A DNA stretch of 41,593 nucleotides from Planctomycetota bacterium. GTDB taxonomy: Bacteria; Planctomycetota; UBA1135. Under the pieces are notes generated by a model. The model was given only the letters and a program-made list of their open reading frames with translations, did no database searches and was not told the origin of the DNA. Each line of letters begins with the position of its first letter. Position 1 is the stretch's first letter. Of this stretch, positions 31,936-40,320 are shown piece by piece. Position numbers and translations under genes: made by a program. The stretch is taken from positions 1 to 41,593 of the forward strand of contig PAHY01000001.1 in NCBI GenBank assembly GCA_002705055.1, given 5' to 3'.

Positions 31936-33549
31936 TCAGTTCCTCGTCGAAGCACGGCGAGTACTCATTCCGAGTCGCTTGGCCAGGTGGTGCAGATTGC
32001 TGCGATGGAGGCCGAGCTCTTCGGCTGCACGTGCCCAGACTCCGTCGGCGCGTTCAAGTGCCTGCTGGATCATGCGGCGCTGGAAGTCTTCCACTGCGGG
32101 GCGCAACGGCCCGGTCGGTTGCGCGGCGTTGGCCTCGGTCACCTGGCAGTTGGCTGACTGAGAGAGCTTCCTCCCTGCGTCCTCAGCGCGGCCTCGTGGG
32201 AAGTCGGCACCGAGGTCACGCAGGCGCAGAATGACAGTATCGCCGTGCCCGGCCTGCGTGCACGCGAGCAATGTGGCGCGTGACAGAACGTTGTGAAGTT
32301 CACGCACATTGCCTGGCCAGGGGTAGTCGGCCAACGCCGCGAGCGCTTCCTCCGAGATACGAATCGGGCCCGAACCAAACTGGCGCCGCAGGTCGTCGCA
32401 GAACGCGCCCGCCAGCAGTGCGACGTCTTCTGCGTGCTCGCGCAGCGCGGGCGCATGCAGCCGGCAGACATCGAGGCGATGCAGGAGGTCGGCACGGAAC
32501 CGACCTGCAGCGACTTCCGCGTGCAGGTCGCGGTTGGTGGCGGCGATCACACGCACGTCGACGTGGGTTGGCCGATCACTGCCGATGCGCTGGATCTCAC
32601 CGAATTGCAGAGTGCGCAGTAGTTTTGCCTGGATCTCCAGCGGGAGCTCTCCGATTTCATCCAGGAACAGGCAGGAGCCGTCCGCCACCTGAAACTTGCC
32701 GAGCCGCTTCGACTTCGCATCGGTGAAGGCGCCGGGTTCGTGACCGAAGAGTTCCGATTCAGCGACCGACGCCGGCAGAGCAGCGCAGTTCAGGTAGACC
32801 AGCGGACGTTCCGCACGCCGTGAGGCGGCGTGCAACATGCGGGCGATGACCTCCTTGCCGGATCCCGTCTCGCCGGTGATCAGCACCGGAAGATCGCTGG
32901 GCCCGATTAGGTCGACCTCGCTGCGGATCGCCTCAATCGCCTCGCTGCGACCGATCAGGTAGCTGCCGCGGCGCGTGTCGGCATCGCGCGCGAGGTCCGC
33001 GGCGAGCGCCCCCTGCATCCTGGCGTCCAGTTCGAGTCGGTGCAGCAGGTCGGCGTTATGCAATGCGGCTGCGGCAAGCGTGGCGAGCGCTGCGAGTAGG
33101 TCTGGGTCGACGTCGTCAAAGGCCTCTGCTGCCTCTGCATCGAGGGTGAGGGCGCCATAGAGCTGGCCATGCACGCGCAGGCTGCAGCCCATGCAGGCAT
33201 GCACCGTGTGCCCTTCGATGGGGAAGTCCGCCAACATGTCGTCGAAGGGGTCGGGCAGCGGCGAATCCGGCGAGAATCGAACCGGCGCGGCAGACTCGCA
33301 GATCTGAGCGAGCCGAGGGTGTTCGGCGAGAGGGAATCGGCGGCCAAGAACTTCGGGGGCAAGTCCATGCTGGGCGATGGGGATGAGCTCAGATTGGCCG
33401 CGCATCCGCAGCAGGCTGACGCCATCGGCCGGAAGGACACGCCGGATGGCGGCCACGATGCGGTTTCCGCGATCTTCGGCGTCGAGCGCGGTGGCAAGCT
33501 CCTGCGCGACCTCAAGAAGCAGGGGGACAGATGTTGTGGATTTGACCAC
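31936..33549 (-). CDS. norR: NorR: nitric-oxide-sensing sigma-54-dependent activator
   Basis: A 537-residue enhancer-binding protein. The GAF domain (~10-165) keeps the residues known to hold the NO-binding iron in E. coli NorR: GRRF (Arg), the two Asp of LPDPFD (100, 103), Cys119 in VHACMG and Asp137 in LTLDA. The AAA+ domain has Walker A GETGSGKE (226-233), Walker B LFLDEIGEL and arginine-finger region FRADLLHRLDV. The sigma-54-contacting loop reads GAFTDA (273-278), not GAFTGA. The C-terminus has an Fis-type HTH (AAEELGLHRSNLHHLAKRLG). GTG 33549 is chosen because conservation with NorR starts there and upstream codons lose the GC-rich third-position pattern. It should activate the divergent ric-nor-nir operon. 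Confidence 0.93.
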   Translation of the reverse strand: MVKSTTSVPLLLEVAQELATALDAEDRGNRIVAAIRRVLPADGVSLLRMRGQSELIPIAQHGLAPEVLGRRFPLAEHPRLAQICESAAPVRFSPDSPLPDPFDDMLADFPIEGHTVHACMGCSLRVHGQLYGALTLDAEAAEAFDDVDPDLLAALATLAAAALHNADLLHRLELDARMQGALAADLARDADTRRGSYLIGRSEAIEAIRSEVDLIGPSDLPVLITGETGSGKEVIARMLHAASRRAERPLVYLNCAALPASVAESELFGHEPGAFTDAKSKRLGKFQVADGSCLFLDEIGELPLEIQAKLLRTLQFGEIQRIGSDRPTHVDVRVIAATNRDLHAEVAAGRFRADLLHRLDVCRLHAPALREHAEDVALLAGAFCDDLRRQFGSGPIRISEEALAALADYPWPGNVRELHNVLSRATLLACTQAGHGDTVILRLRDLGADFPRGRAEDAGRKLSQSANCQVTEANAAQPTGPLRPAVEDFQRRMIQQALERADGVWARAAEELGLHRSNLHHLAKRLGMSTRRASTRN

Positions 33550-33573
33550 GTTGTCGATTCGATAACCCGGGGC

Positions 33574-33586
33574 GTTGTCAAAACAA
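33574..33586. promoter_or_regulatory. Candidate NorR-binding box
   Basis: GT-N7-AC at 33574-33584, containing the inverted repeat TTGT-N4-ACAA (33575-33586). It fits the GT-N7-AC core described for NorR enhancer sites and lies about 70 bases upstream of the predicted sigma-54 start. Only one such box is clear; E. coli uses three. Confidence 0.4.
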
Positions 33587-33594
33587 GAACAAAT

Positions 33595-33621
33595 CCCCCT
33601 CATCCTCCGGATTTGAGGGGG
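33595..33621. repeat. Near-perfect inverted repeat between norR and the sigma-54 promoter
   Basis: CCCCCTC (33595-33601) pairs with GAGGGGG (33615-33621), and inside it ATCC pairs with GGAT around TCC, giving 11 pairs with a TT bulge. It ends 6 bases before the -24 element, between the enhancer region and the promoter. Confidence 0.55.
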
Positions 33622-33627
33622 TTCAGC

Positions 33628-33643
33628 TGGCACGCGCCTTGCA
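33628..33643 (+). promoter_or_regulatory. Sigma-54 (RpoN) promoter of the ric-nor-nir operon
   Basis: TGGCACGCGCCTTGCA has the invariant GG (-25/-24) and GC (-13/-12) at the required spacing and matches the TGGCACG-N4-TTGCA consensus exactly. Counting from the GC, transcription should begin near 33654, only about two bases before the ric ATG at 33656. Divergent NorR is the obvious activator. Confidence 0.9.
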
Positions 33644-33655
33644 TTTCAGCAGGCG

Positions 33656-34381
33656 ATGACCACGCCACGCTCTGACACAGCTCCTTCCCTACCGGAAGCG
33701 CACGAGCGCCTCGGGCACATCGTTGTCCGGCTTCCTGCTCTGCTTCCGGTCCTCCATCGCCATCAGCTTGACTATTGCTGCGGCGGCAATATTCCCCTTG
33801 CCGAGGCCTGCACAAAGCAAGGTCTCGACTTGGAAGCGCTCCTCGCGGAGTTCGAGGTAAGCCTCGCCGGCTCGGCGGCTCCGACCGAGGTGTGGGCAGA
33901 TCGGCCCCTCGCTGAACTGACTCGACACATCGTCGCGCGCTTCCACGAAGCCCACCGCGCGCAGCTCCCCGTTCTGCTTGAGATGGCGGAGAAGGTGGAG
34001 CGCGTCCATGCCGACAAGCCGTCTGCCCCGCACGGTCTGGCCGAGTTCCTTGCCGGCTGGATTCCGGAGCTGGCGCAGCACATGGAAAAGGAAGAGGCGG
34101 TGCTCTTCCCCATGATCGAGCGAGGGCATGGCAAGCAGGCTGGTCCACCGATCCAGACCATGGAGCGCGAGCACGCTGACCATGGAGAGAACCTGCAAAG
34201 GCTGCGTGGCATTGCCCACGACTTTGTGCCTCCTGCCGAAGCCTGCACAACCTGGCGCGCGCTCTATGCCGGACTGGAGAGTTTCGAGCGGGAAATCATG
34301 GAGCACGTGCATCTGGAGAACCACGTGCTGTTCCCAATGGCTCTGAAGGGTGCGCCTGCTCAGGCGCCGGAGGAAGTCTGA
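33656..34381 (+). CDS. ric: Iron-sulfur cluster repair di-iron protein (RIC; ScdA/YtfE/DnrN)
   Basis: A 241-residue protein of the RIC family. The N-terminal ScdA/DUF542 domain shows LDYCCGGNIPLAEAC (double Cys, ~39-53). The hemerythrin-like domain (~85-235) supplies the di-iron ligands in LTRHIVARFHEAHR, AQHMEKEEAVLFP, MEREHADHGEN and EHVHLENHVLFP. It helps restore iron-sulfur clusters damaged by NO and is commonly found with denitrification genes (dnrN). First gene after the sigma-54 promoter, almost leaderless. Its TGA overlaps the norC ATG by one base (TGATG). Confidence 0.93.
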   Translation: MTTPRSDTAPSLPEAHERLGHIVVRLPALLPVLHRHQLDYCCGGNIPLAEACTKQGLDLEALLAEFEVSLAGSAAPTEVWADRPLAELTRHIVARFHEAHRAQLPVLLEMAEKVERVHADKPSAPHGLAEFLAGWIPELAQHMEKEEAVLFPMIERGHGKQAGPPIQTMEREHADHGENLQRLRGIAHDFVPPAEACTTWRALYAGLESFEREIMEHVHLENHVLFPMALKGAPAQAPEEV

Positions 34382-35109
34382 TGCTCTCAAAGTCTGGTGC
34401 GAAGGCCTTCTTCCTTGGAGGCACTTTCCTGTGTGCGACAGCATTCGTGCTTCTCACGCTCGACACTCTGGCGCAGTTTCCAGAGCGCTCAAACGAGGAG
34501 AACCTGACCGAAGAGGTCATTGCCGGCTGGAAGATCTGGGAGCGCAGCAACTGCATGGGCTGCCACACACTGATGGGGGAAGGTGCCTACTACGCGCCTG
34601 AACTGACGCGTGTGATCGAGCGCCGCGGAACCCCTTGGATCCGTGAGTTCCTGAAGGACCCGCAGAAGTTCTTCCCGGGTCGTCGCAAGATGATCAAGTA
34701 CGACTTCTTTGACCCGGCGGTGGATCCGGAGGCCGACGAGAATCTCGATCACATCCTGGCCTTCTTCGCTTGGATTCAGGAAGTCGATACCAACGGCTTC
34801 CCGCCGAAGCCGGACATCGTGACGCAACAGGCTGCCGCGCCCATGCCCGGGGCCGCAAGTGCTGTCGATGCATGGGCGGGTGCGCCCGACTACTTCAAGG
34901 CAGTGTGCACCGGTTGCCATGCCGTCGCTGGACAGGGCGGCAACGTGGGCCCTGCCCTGGATGGGGTCGCGACACGCTACGAGCGCGACTACCTCGTCAA
35001 CTGGATCGCTGATCCCCAGGCGGTCAAGCCTGGCACCACCATGCCGGCGCTGGGCCTGGATCCCGAGACGCTCGAGCAGATCGTCTCTTATCTCGAGACT
35101 CTCAAGTAA
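34381..35109 (+). CDS. norC: Nitric oxide reductase cytochrome c subunit NorC with an extra cytochrome c domain
   Basis: A 242-residue membrane-anchored cytochrome. One N-terminal helix (~9-28) precedes a normal NorC domain: haem motif CMGCH (58-62), Met ligand in RRKM (M104), and the ending FFAWIQEVDTNGFPPKP typical of NorC (about 150 residues). A Pro/Ala-rich linker then leads to a second cytochrome c domain with CTGCH (176-180) and a likely Met ligand in TTMPAL (M221). Canonical NorC has one haem c, so this is a fusion. The added domain probably receives electrons from a periplasmic donor and passes them through NorC to NorB. Confidence 0.93.
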   Translation: MLSKSGAKAFFLGGTFLCATAFVLLTLDTLAQFPERSNEENLTEEVIAGWKIWERSNCMGCHTLMGEGAYYAPELTRVIERRGTPWIREFLKDPQKFFPGRRKMIKYDFFDPAVDPEADENLDHILAFFAWIQEVDTNGFPPKPDIVTQQAAAPMPGAASAVDAWAGAPDYFKAVCTGCHAVAGQGGNVGPALDGVATRYERDYLVNWIADPQAVKPGTTMPALGLDPETLEQIVSYLETLK

Positions 35110-35121
35110 GGAGACAGCGAA

Positions 35122-36453
35122 ATGAAGTTCAAATCACAAAGCATCTCCTGGGCGTTCTTCGCAGCTGCACTCGGGCTGTTTGCCCTGCAGCTGGTCTACG
35201 GCTTCATCATGGGATTCGCGCGGGTCGGCATGGACGGCCTGCACGAGTGGATCCCCTTCAACGTCGCCCGAGCAGTCCACACCAACCTGCTGGTGGTGTG
35301 GCTGATCACCGGCTTCATGGGTGCGGCTTACTGGATCATTCCGGACGAGGCCGACCGCGAACTGTGGTCACCCAAGCTGGCCTGGATTCAGTTCTGGAGC
35401 CTGATGGCGGTCGGCGTGACCGCGGTCATCGGCTACCACTTCCAGTGGTGGGAGGGGCGCAAGTTCCTCGAGATCCCGCGCGCGTTGGACTGGCTGGTCG
35501 TCGCCAACGTGCTGACTTTCCTGTTCAACATCCTGATGACGATCTGGAAAGGCCGGCACATGACGACGACAGCATCGGTGCTGTTTTTCGGTCTGCTGAC
35601 CGCGGCGCTGCTCTACCTTCCGGGCATGATCACCTTCGAAAGTGCGGTGCTCGACAGCTACTTCCGCTGGTGGGTGGTACACCTCTGGGTGGAAGGCGTC
35701 TGGGAACTGATCCTGGGTGCGGTGCTCTCCTATCTGCTGATCAAGATGACCGGCATCGACCGCGAGATCATCGAAAAGTGGCTGTACGTGATCGTCGGTC
35801 TGACCTTCCTGTCGGGCATCCTCGGTACCGGTCACCACTACTACTACACCGGGGCGCCGCGGTATTGGTTGATCGTCGGCGGCGTCTTCTCGGCGCTCGA
35901 GCCGCTGGCCTTCCTCGGCATGGCGATCTACGCGATCGCGATGGCGCGCAAAGGCGGACGTGACCACCCGAACAAGGTGGCGATGCGCTGGACGCTGGGT
36001 TGCGCCGTGATGAGTTTTATCGGCGCCGGCTTCCTCGGCTTCGCCCATACCCTGCCGCAGGTCAACATGTGGACGCACGGCACGCTGGTCACGGCGATGC
36101 ATGGTCACATGGCCTTCTGGGGTGCCTACGCCATGATGGTGCTCGCGATTATCGCTTACGCGATGCCGCAGATGACCGGGCGTGTGCGCTACAGGGGTTG
36201 GGTCGCCGAGACCTCCTTCTGGACGACGAACATTGGCATGGCTGGCATGACGGGCGCCTTCGCTGTGATGGGAATCGCCCAGGTTTACCTCGAGCGCAAG
36301 TCCGGCATGGACTTCCTCGACGTACAGGAGGCGATCGAGGTCCACTCGTGGGGCCTGATCCTTGCGGCCAGCCTGTTTGCGGTGGGGGCATTGCTGTTCA
36401 TCCGCAACTTCCTTTCCTATGGCCGCCCGAACACGGAGGAGCTCGCGGCATGA
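35122..36453 (+). CDS. norB: Nitric oxide reductase catalytic subunit NorB (cNor)
   Basis: A 443-residue haem-copper-oxidase-superfamily protein with about twelve membrane helices. All cNor ligands are present: His53 and His329 (haem b), His327 (haem b3), and the non-haem FeB set His187, His238, His239 plus Glu191 in HLWVEGVWE. Glu195 and Glu260 correspond to the conserved extra glutamates of cNor. It lacks the long N-terminal extension of qNor, consistent with NorC next door. It reduces 2 NO to N2O in the cytoplasmic membrane. A good ribosome site (AAGGAG) lies 9 bases before the ATG. Confidence 0.96.
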   Translation: MKFKSQSISWAFFAAALGLFALQLVYGFIMGFARVGMDGLHEWIPFNVARAVHTNLLVVWLITGFMGAAYWIIPDEADRELWSPKLAWIQFWSLMAVGVTAVIGYHFQWWEGRKFLEIPRALDWLVVANVLTFLFNILMTIWKGRHMTTTASVLFFGLLTAALLYLPGMITFESAVLDSYFRWWVVHLWVEGVWELILGAVLSYLLIKMTGIDREIIEKWLYVIVGLTFLSGILGTGHHYYYTGAPRYWLIVGGVFSALEPLAFLGMAIYAIAMARKGGRDHPNKVAMRWTLGCAVMSFIGAGFLGFAHTLPQVNMWTHGTLVTAMHGHMAFWGAYAMMVLAIIAYAMPQMTGRVRYRGWVAETSFWTTNIGMAGMTGAFAVMGIAQVYLERKSGMDFLDVQEAIEVHSWGLILAASLFAVGALLFIRNFLSYGRPNTEELAA

Positions 36454-37259
36454 GCGGCAAGCTCTTGCACCTCGCGGAGTCATCGCGCATGCAGCCCTAC
36501 TACCGGGAGACGGCTGACGAGTGCACGCTGTTTGAGCGCAGCGCCGAGCTTGGGCTTCCTCTGCTGCTCAAGGGTCCGACCGGCTGTGGAAAGTCCCGCT
36601 TCGTCGAGGCGATGGCGGCGCGTCTGGAACGTGAACTGATCACGGTGCCTTGCCATGACGACACCGGAGCCGCCGACCTGCTGGGTCGGTGGCTGATCCG
36701 GGGCGGCGATACGGTCTGGCAAGACGGCCCGGCCGCGCGCGCAGTGCGTCGGGGAGCCATTCTTTACCTCGACGAGGTTGCCGAAGCTCGGCCGGATGTG
36801 CTCGTCCTTCTACACCCGCTGACGGATCACCGGCGCAGCCTCCATCTGGATGGCACCGGCGAGGTTCTGGAGGCCCCGGAAGGCTTCCTGCTCGTGGCGA
36901 GCTACAATCCCGGTTACCAGAGCGGATGGAAGGAACTGAAGCCGTCGACGCGGCAACGCTTCGTCGGGTTGAGTTTTGACTACCCCGACGCCCCGATCGA
37001 AGCGGAGATCCTGGTCGGCGAGACCGAGGTGGACGCTTCCGTCGCGAAGCAACTGGCCGGCCTCGGCCAGCGGCTGCGCAAGCTCGACGATCTTGGGCTA
37101 GCCGAACCGGCGTCGACCCGATTACTGGTCGATGCCGCACTCCTCATACGCTCCGGCATGCATCCGCGCGCCGCGTGTCGAGCCGCCGTGCTCGAACCGC
37201 TGACCGATGACCCGGAAGTCCTTCACGCCATGGCGGAAGTCGTGGCGCTCTGCTTCTGA
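36450..37259 (+). CDS. norQ: NorQ, MoxR-type AAA+ ATPase for NO reductase maturation
   Basis: A 269-residue AAA+ protein of the CbbQ/NirQ/NorQ group. Walker A GPTGCGKS (42-49), Walker B ILYLDE (104-109), the sensor-like SYNPGY and the loop NorQ uses for its partner ([10 protein letters not shown]) are all visible. With NorD (vWA protein) it is needed to insert the non-haem iron into NorB. The ATG overlaps the norB TGA (ATGA). Its normal partner norD is not next to it but four genes downstream. Confidence 0.94.
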   Translation: MSGKLLHLAESSRMQPYYRETADECTLFERSAELGLPLLLKGPTGCGKSRFVEAMAARLERELITVPCHDDTGAADLLGRWLIRGGDTVWQDGPAARAVRRGAILYLDEVAEARPDVLVLLHPLTDHRRSLHLDGTGEVLEAPEGFLLVASYNPGYQSGWKELKPSTRQRFVGLSFDYPDAPIEAEILVGETEVDASVAKQLAGLGQRLRKLDDLGLAEPASTRLLVDAALLIRSGMHPRAACRAAVLEPLTDDPEVLHAMAEVVALCF

Positions 37260-37297
37260 GCTGCTCCCGTTCAGGTTGCACTCTCTCCCTTCGAAAC

Positions 37298-38809
37298 ATG
37301 AAACAAGTCATTCCTGTGGTTGCTGCGGTCCTCGCAGTGACTCCCCTCTACTTCCTTCCCGACCGCACGCCGGCGAGTCCAAGCGAAAGCGCGGATCTCG
37401 TCGAGGGTGCTCAGCCCGAGGTCATCTTTCCAGCCGGTCAGCCCGTGGGCCCAGATGCCTGGGGTGAGCTGATCGGTGAGGAGCAGGCCGTCCTCACCTC
37501 GCCGCCGTTCGTTCCACCGTCTATCACGCGCAGTCATCCGACCAAGCTGATTGTCGACATGGAGGTGACTGAGTTCACTTCCGAGATCGCTGACGGAACC
37601 GAGTACACCTTCTGGACCTTCGGCGGGACAGTGCCGGGCAGCTTCATCCGCACGCGGGTGGGAGACGTGGTCGAGTTCCGACTGCATAACCACCCGAGCA
37701 GCAAGATGCCGCACAACATCGACCTGCACGCGGTCACGGGCCCAGGGGGTGGTGCAGCCTCGTCCTTCACGGCACCTGGTCACACCTCGCAGTTCTCCTT
37801 CCAGGTCACCAACCCGGGTCTCTACGTCTACCACTGCGCCACCGCGCCAGTCGGTATGCACATCGCGAATGGCATGTACGGTCTGATCCTGGTCGAGCCC
37901 GCGAAGGGGATGCCCCCGGTGGACAAGGAGTACTACGTGATGCAAGGTGACTTCTACACCGAAGGATCCTACGGCGAGCCTGGCTTGCAGCAGTTCAGCA
38001 TGGAGAAGGCGCTGCAGGAAATCCCGGACTACGTGCTGTTCAATGGGCGCGTGGGTTCCATGGTGGGCGACAATGCGATCACGGCAGAAGTTGGCGACCG
38101 CGTGCGCCTTTACGTCGGAAACGGTGGCCCCAATCTGGTCAGCTCCTTTCACGTGATCGGCGAGATCTTTGACCGCGTCGCGGTCGAGGGGGGCAGTTCC
38201 ATGAATGAGAACGTGCAGACGACTCTGGTGCCCGCGGGTGGCTCGGCGATCTGCGAGTTTGACGTTGAAGTTCCGGGCACCTTCATTCTGGTCGACCACA
38301 GCATCTTCCGCACCTTCAACAAGGGTGCTTTGGGAATGCTGAAGGTCGAGGGTCCGGAGGACCTGATGGTCTATTCGGGCAAGCAGGATGACCGGATCTA
38401 CCAGCCGGAAGGTGGCGCGATTCAGGAGATGCCCGGAGCCGAGGTGGCCGTTGCCCCCGCGCAGCGCAGCCTGCAGGAGCGCATGGAGCTCGGCGCCAAT
38501 GTGTACGCTCAGAACTGTCTTGCCTGCCACCAGGCCAACGGTGCGGGCATTCCAGGGGCATTCCCGCCGCTTGCCAAGTCGGATTATCTGATGGCAGACG
38601 AAGCGCGTGCGATTCGCACTGTGACCGAAGGTCTGACTGGCAAGATTACGGTCAATGGTGTCGACTATGACGGCATCATGCCGAAGCCGAACTTGACCGA
38701 CGATCAGATCGCCAACGTGTTGACCTACGTGCGTAATACGTGGGGCAACGAGGGTGGCATCACGACTCTCGAATCCGTTCGCGCTGCGAAGGGCGGTTCC
38801 GGCCACTAG
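37298..38809 (+). CDS. nirK: Copper nitrite reductase NirK with C-terminal cytochrome c domain
   Basis: A 503-residue periplasmic enzyme reducing nitrite to NO. A signal peptide ([15 protein letters not shown]) precedes two cupredoxin domains. Type 1 copper ligands are His139, Cys180, His188 and Met193, in a compact loop ([16 protein letters not shown]) as in AniA-type NirK. Type 2 ligands are His144, His179 and His334, with catalytic Asp142 and His285. A C-terminal domain (~395-485) adds a haem c (CLACH, 407-411; Met461), giving a built-in electron entry. It lies 38 bases after norQ with no clear promoter between, so it probably belongs to the sigma-54 operon. The gap lacks a convincing Shine-Dalgarno sequence. 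Confidence 0.96.
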   Translation: MKQVIPVVAAVLAVTPLYFLPDRTPASPSESADLVEGAQPEVIFPAGQPVGPDAWGELIGEEQAVLTSPPFVPPSITRSHPTKLIVDMEVTEFTSEIADGTEYTFWTFGGTVPGSFIRTRVGDVVEFRLHNHPSSKMPHNIDLHAVTGPGGGAASSFTAPGHTSQFSFQVTNPGLYVYHCATAPVGMHIANGMYGLILVEPAKGMPPVDKEYYVMQGDFYTEGSYGEPGLQQFSMEKALQEIPDYVLFNGRVGSMVGDNAITAEVGDRVRLYVGNGGPNLVSSFHVIGEIFDRVAVEGGSSMNENVQTTLVPAGGSAICEFDVEVPGTFILVDHSIFRTFNKGALGMLKVEGPEDLMVYSGKQDDRIYQPEGGAIQEMPGAEVAVAPAQRSLQERMELGANVYAQNCLACHQANGAGIPGAFPPLAKSDYLMADEARAIRTVTEGLTGKITVNGVDYDGIMPKPNLTDDQIANVLTYVRNTWGNEGGITTLESVRAAKGGSGH

Positions 38810-38833
38810 ATGCTTGCAGAAGGGAATCGGTCG

Positions 38834-39694
38834 ATGCGATTGCTGATCACTTTGCTCCTGGGACAGTTCCTGCTGACGGGCGGCTCTTGCGAGCGCCCCG
38901 AGGCCGAAGGGGTGGAGCGTCCCGCGGTCGTGTCGGCCGAGACTCCCTCGTTGCAGATCGACTGGCAGCCTACGCCCTTGGTCGATGTTCCCGCCGGAAG
39001 TTATCGGCCGCTCTATCCGGGGCGCGACGAGCCCGAACAGCGCGCGATTGATGCCTTCGCGGTGGAGAAGTCGCCGGTCACCAATCGGCAGTACCTTGCC
39101 TTCGTCGCCGCACAGCCGAAGTGGCGGCGGTCCCAGGTACGCAGCCTGTTTGCCGACGCGAATTACCTGGCGCATTGGCCTGAGGATCTGCAGTTCCCAG
39201 AGGGTCAGGGGGATGCTCCGGTCACGCAGATCTCTTGGTTTGCCGCGCGCGCCTATGCCGCTTGGGCGGGGCGTCGACTGCCGACGCTCGCCGAGTGGGA
39301 GTACCTCGCGGCGGCCAGCGATACTGCGGCCTTCGGCCGCGACGAGCCAGGCTATAACCAAGTCATTCTGAATTGGTATGCGCGACCGACTCCAGCGCGG
39401 CTTCCGGACGTCGGCGGTGGCAAGCCCAACTTCTACGGCGTGCACGATCTGCACGGCCTCGTTTGGGAGTGGGTCGATGACTACAACAGTTCGCTGGTGT
39501 CCGGCGAGTCGCGTGGTGATGCAGGGCTTGAGCGCAATCTGTTTTGCGGTTCAGGTTCGATCGGCGCGGCAGACCCGGCCGACTACGCAGCCTTCATGCG
39601 CTTTGCCTTCCGCAGCAGTCTCGAAGGCGACTACACCGTGCGCAATCTCGGCTTCCGATGCGCGGCGGATCTTGACTCGGAGCAGAAACCATGA
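38834..39694 (+). CDS. nirV: NirV: formylglycine-generating-enzyme-like (SUMF1-fold) protein
   Basis: A 286-residue exported protein of the SUMF1/FGE fold: VPAGSYRPLYPG, EKSPVTNRQYLAFV, VTQISWFAARAYAAWAGRRL, LPTLAEWEYLAAAS, YGVHDLHGLVWEWVDDYN and NLGFRCAAD. Homologues directly after nirK are called NirV; their role is unknown. The Cys pair of true formylglycine-generating enzymes is not evident, so sulfatase activation is unlikely. The N-terminus is a signal peptide, with a poor lipobox (GGSC). ATG 38834 is preferred over 38810 because AAGGGA lies 8 bases upstream. Overlaps sco by four bases. Confidence 0.87.
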   Translation: MRLLITLLLGQFLLTGGSCERPEAEGVERPAVVSAETPSLQIDWQPTPLVDVPAGSYRPLYPGRDEPEQRAIDAFAVEKSPVTNRQYLAFVAAQPKWRRSQVRSLFADANYLAHWPEDLQFPEGQGDAPVTQISWFAARAYAAWAGRRLPTLAEWEYLAAASDTAAFGRDEPGYNQVILNWYARPTPARLPDVGGGKPNFYGVHDLHGLVWEWVDDYNSSLVSGESRGDAGLERNLFCGSGSIGAADPADYAAFMRFAFRSSLEGDYTVRNLGFRCAADLDSEQKP

Positions 39695-40320
39695 TGCGAA
39701 TCCTCCTAACCATTCTCTTCTTCCTGTTCGCCTGCTCACAAGAGGGCGCGGAGCACGTCGGTGGTGTCGCGGAGGAGGACTGCTGCGAACCGCTCAAAGG
39801 GGGAGTCGATCCGGCTGCGCTCTCAGATGAATCGCTCTTCCTTCTCGACCATGCCTTCGAAGACCAGCATGCCGAGTCGCGTCGGCTGGTGGATCTGGCT
39901 GGTAAGCCCGTGGTGCTTGCGATGATCTTTACACACTGCGAGTACGCATGTCCGGCGATTCTTCAGGACCTGCACAAGCTAGAAGAGGCCATGAGCGAAG
40001 CCGAGAGGGATGCAACACAGTGGGTGCTGGTCAGCTTCGACGTCGAGCGAGATGTGCCGGAAGTGCTCGCCGCGTATGCCGAACGTGAGGAACTCGATCC
40101 TGCGCGCTGGACCCTGCTGCACGGCGATGAGGGCGCGGTCCGTGAGCTCGCTGCGCTGTTGGGTGTGCGCTACAAGCCCATGCCGGCGGGAGGGTTCTCG
40201 CATTCGAACCGAATCAGCCTGCTGAACGCGAAGGGCGAGCTGGCTGCCCACATCGATGGCCTCAACGTCAACGTCGCGCCGCTGGTCGAAGCGCGTCGCC
40301 GCATGGACGTGCAGGGCTGA
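39691..40320 (+). CDS. SCO1/SenC-type copper chaperone lipoprotein
   Basis: A 209-residue thioredoxin-fold protein. The lipobox LFACS puts the lipidated Cys at position 15. The copper-binding CxxxC (HCEYACP, C83 and C87) and the distant His171 (FSHSNRIS) are in place. An additional CCEP at ~31-34 lies in the flexible N-terminal part. SCO proteins deliver copper or reduce thiols during assembly of copper enzymes, so in this operon NirK is the obvious client. ATG overlaps the nirV TGA and the TGA overlaps the norD ATG. Confidence 0.92.
   Translation: MMRILLTILFFLFACSQEGAEHVGGVAEEDCCEPLKGGVDPAALSDESLFLLDHAFEDQHAESRRLVDLAGKPVVLAMIFTHCEYACPAILQDLHKLEEAMSEAERDATQWVLVSFDVERDVPEVLAAYAEREELDPARWTLLHGDEGAVRELAALLGVRYKPMPAGGFSHSNRISLLNAKGELAAHIDGLNVNVAPLVEARRRMDVQG

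Noticed and set aside
30863..32161. 432-codon open frame on the plus strand
   Set aside because: Antisense to the DUF2961 gene and the end of norR; Val/Ala/Asp-rich without any fold signature.
37260..37297. A second sigma-54 promoter in front of nirK (TTGCA at 37276)
   Set aside because: The required GG pair at -25/-24 is absent.
37271..39454. 727-codon open frame on the minus strand
   Set aside because: Antisense to nirK and nirV, both of which have all catalytic motifs in the plus frame.
38834..39694. SUMF1-fold protein as a sulfatase-activating formylglycine-generating enzyme
   Set aside because: It follows nirK, is exported, has no sulfatase neighbour and lacks an evident catalytic Cys pair; NirV is the better name.
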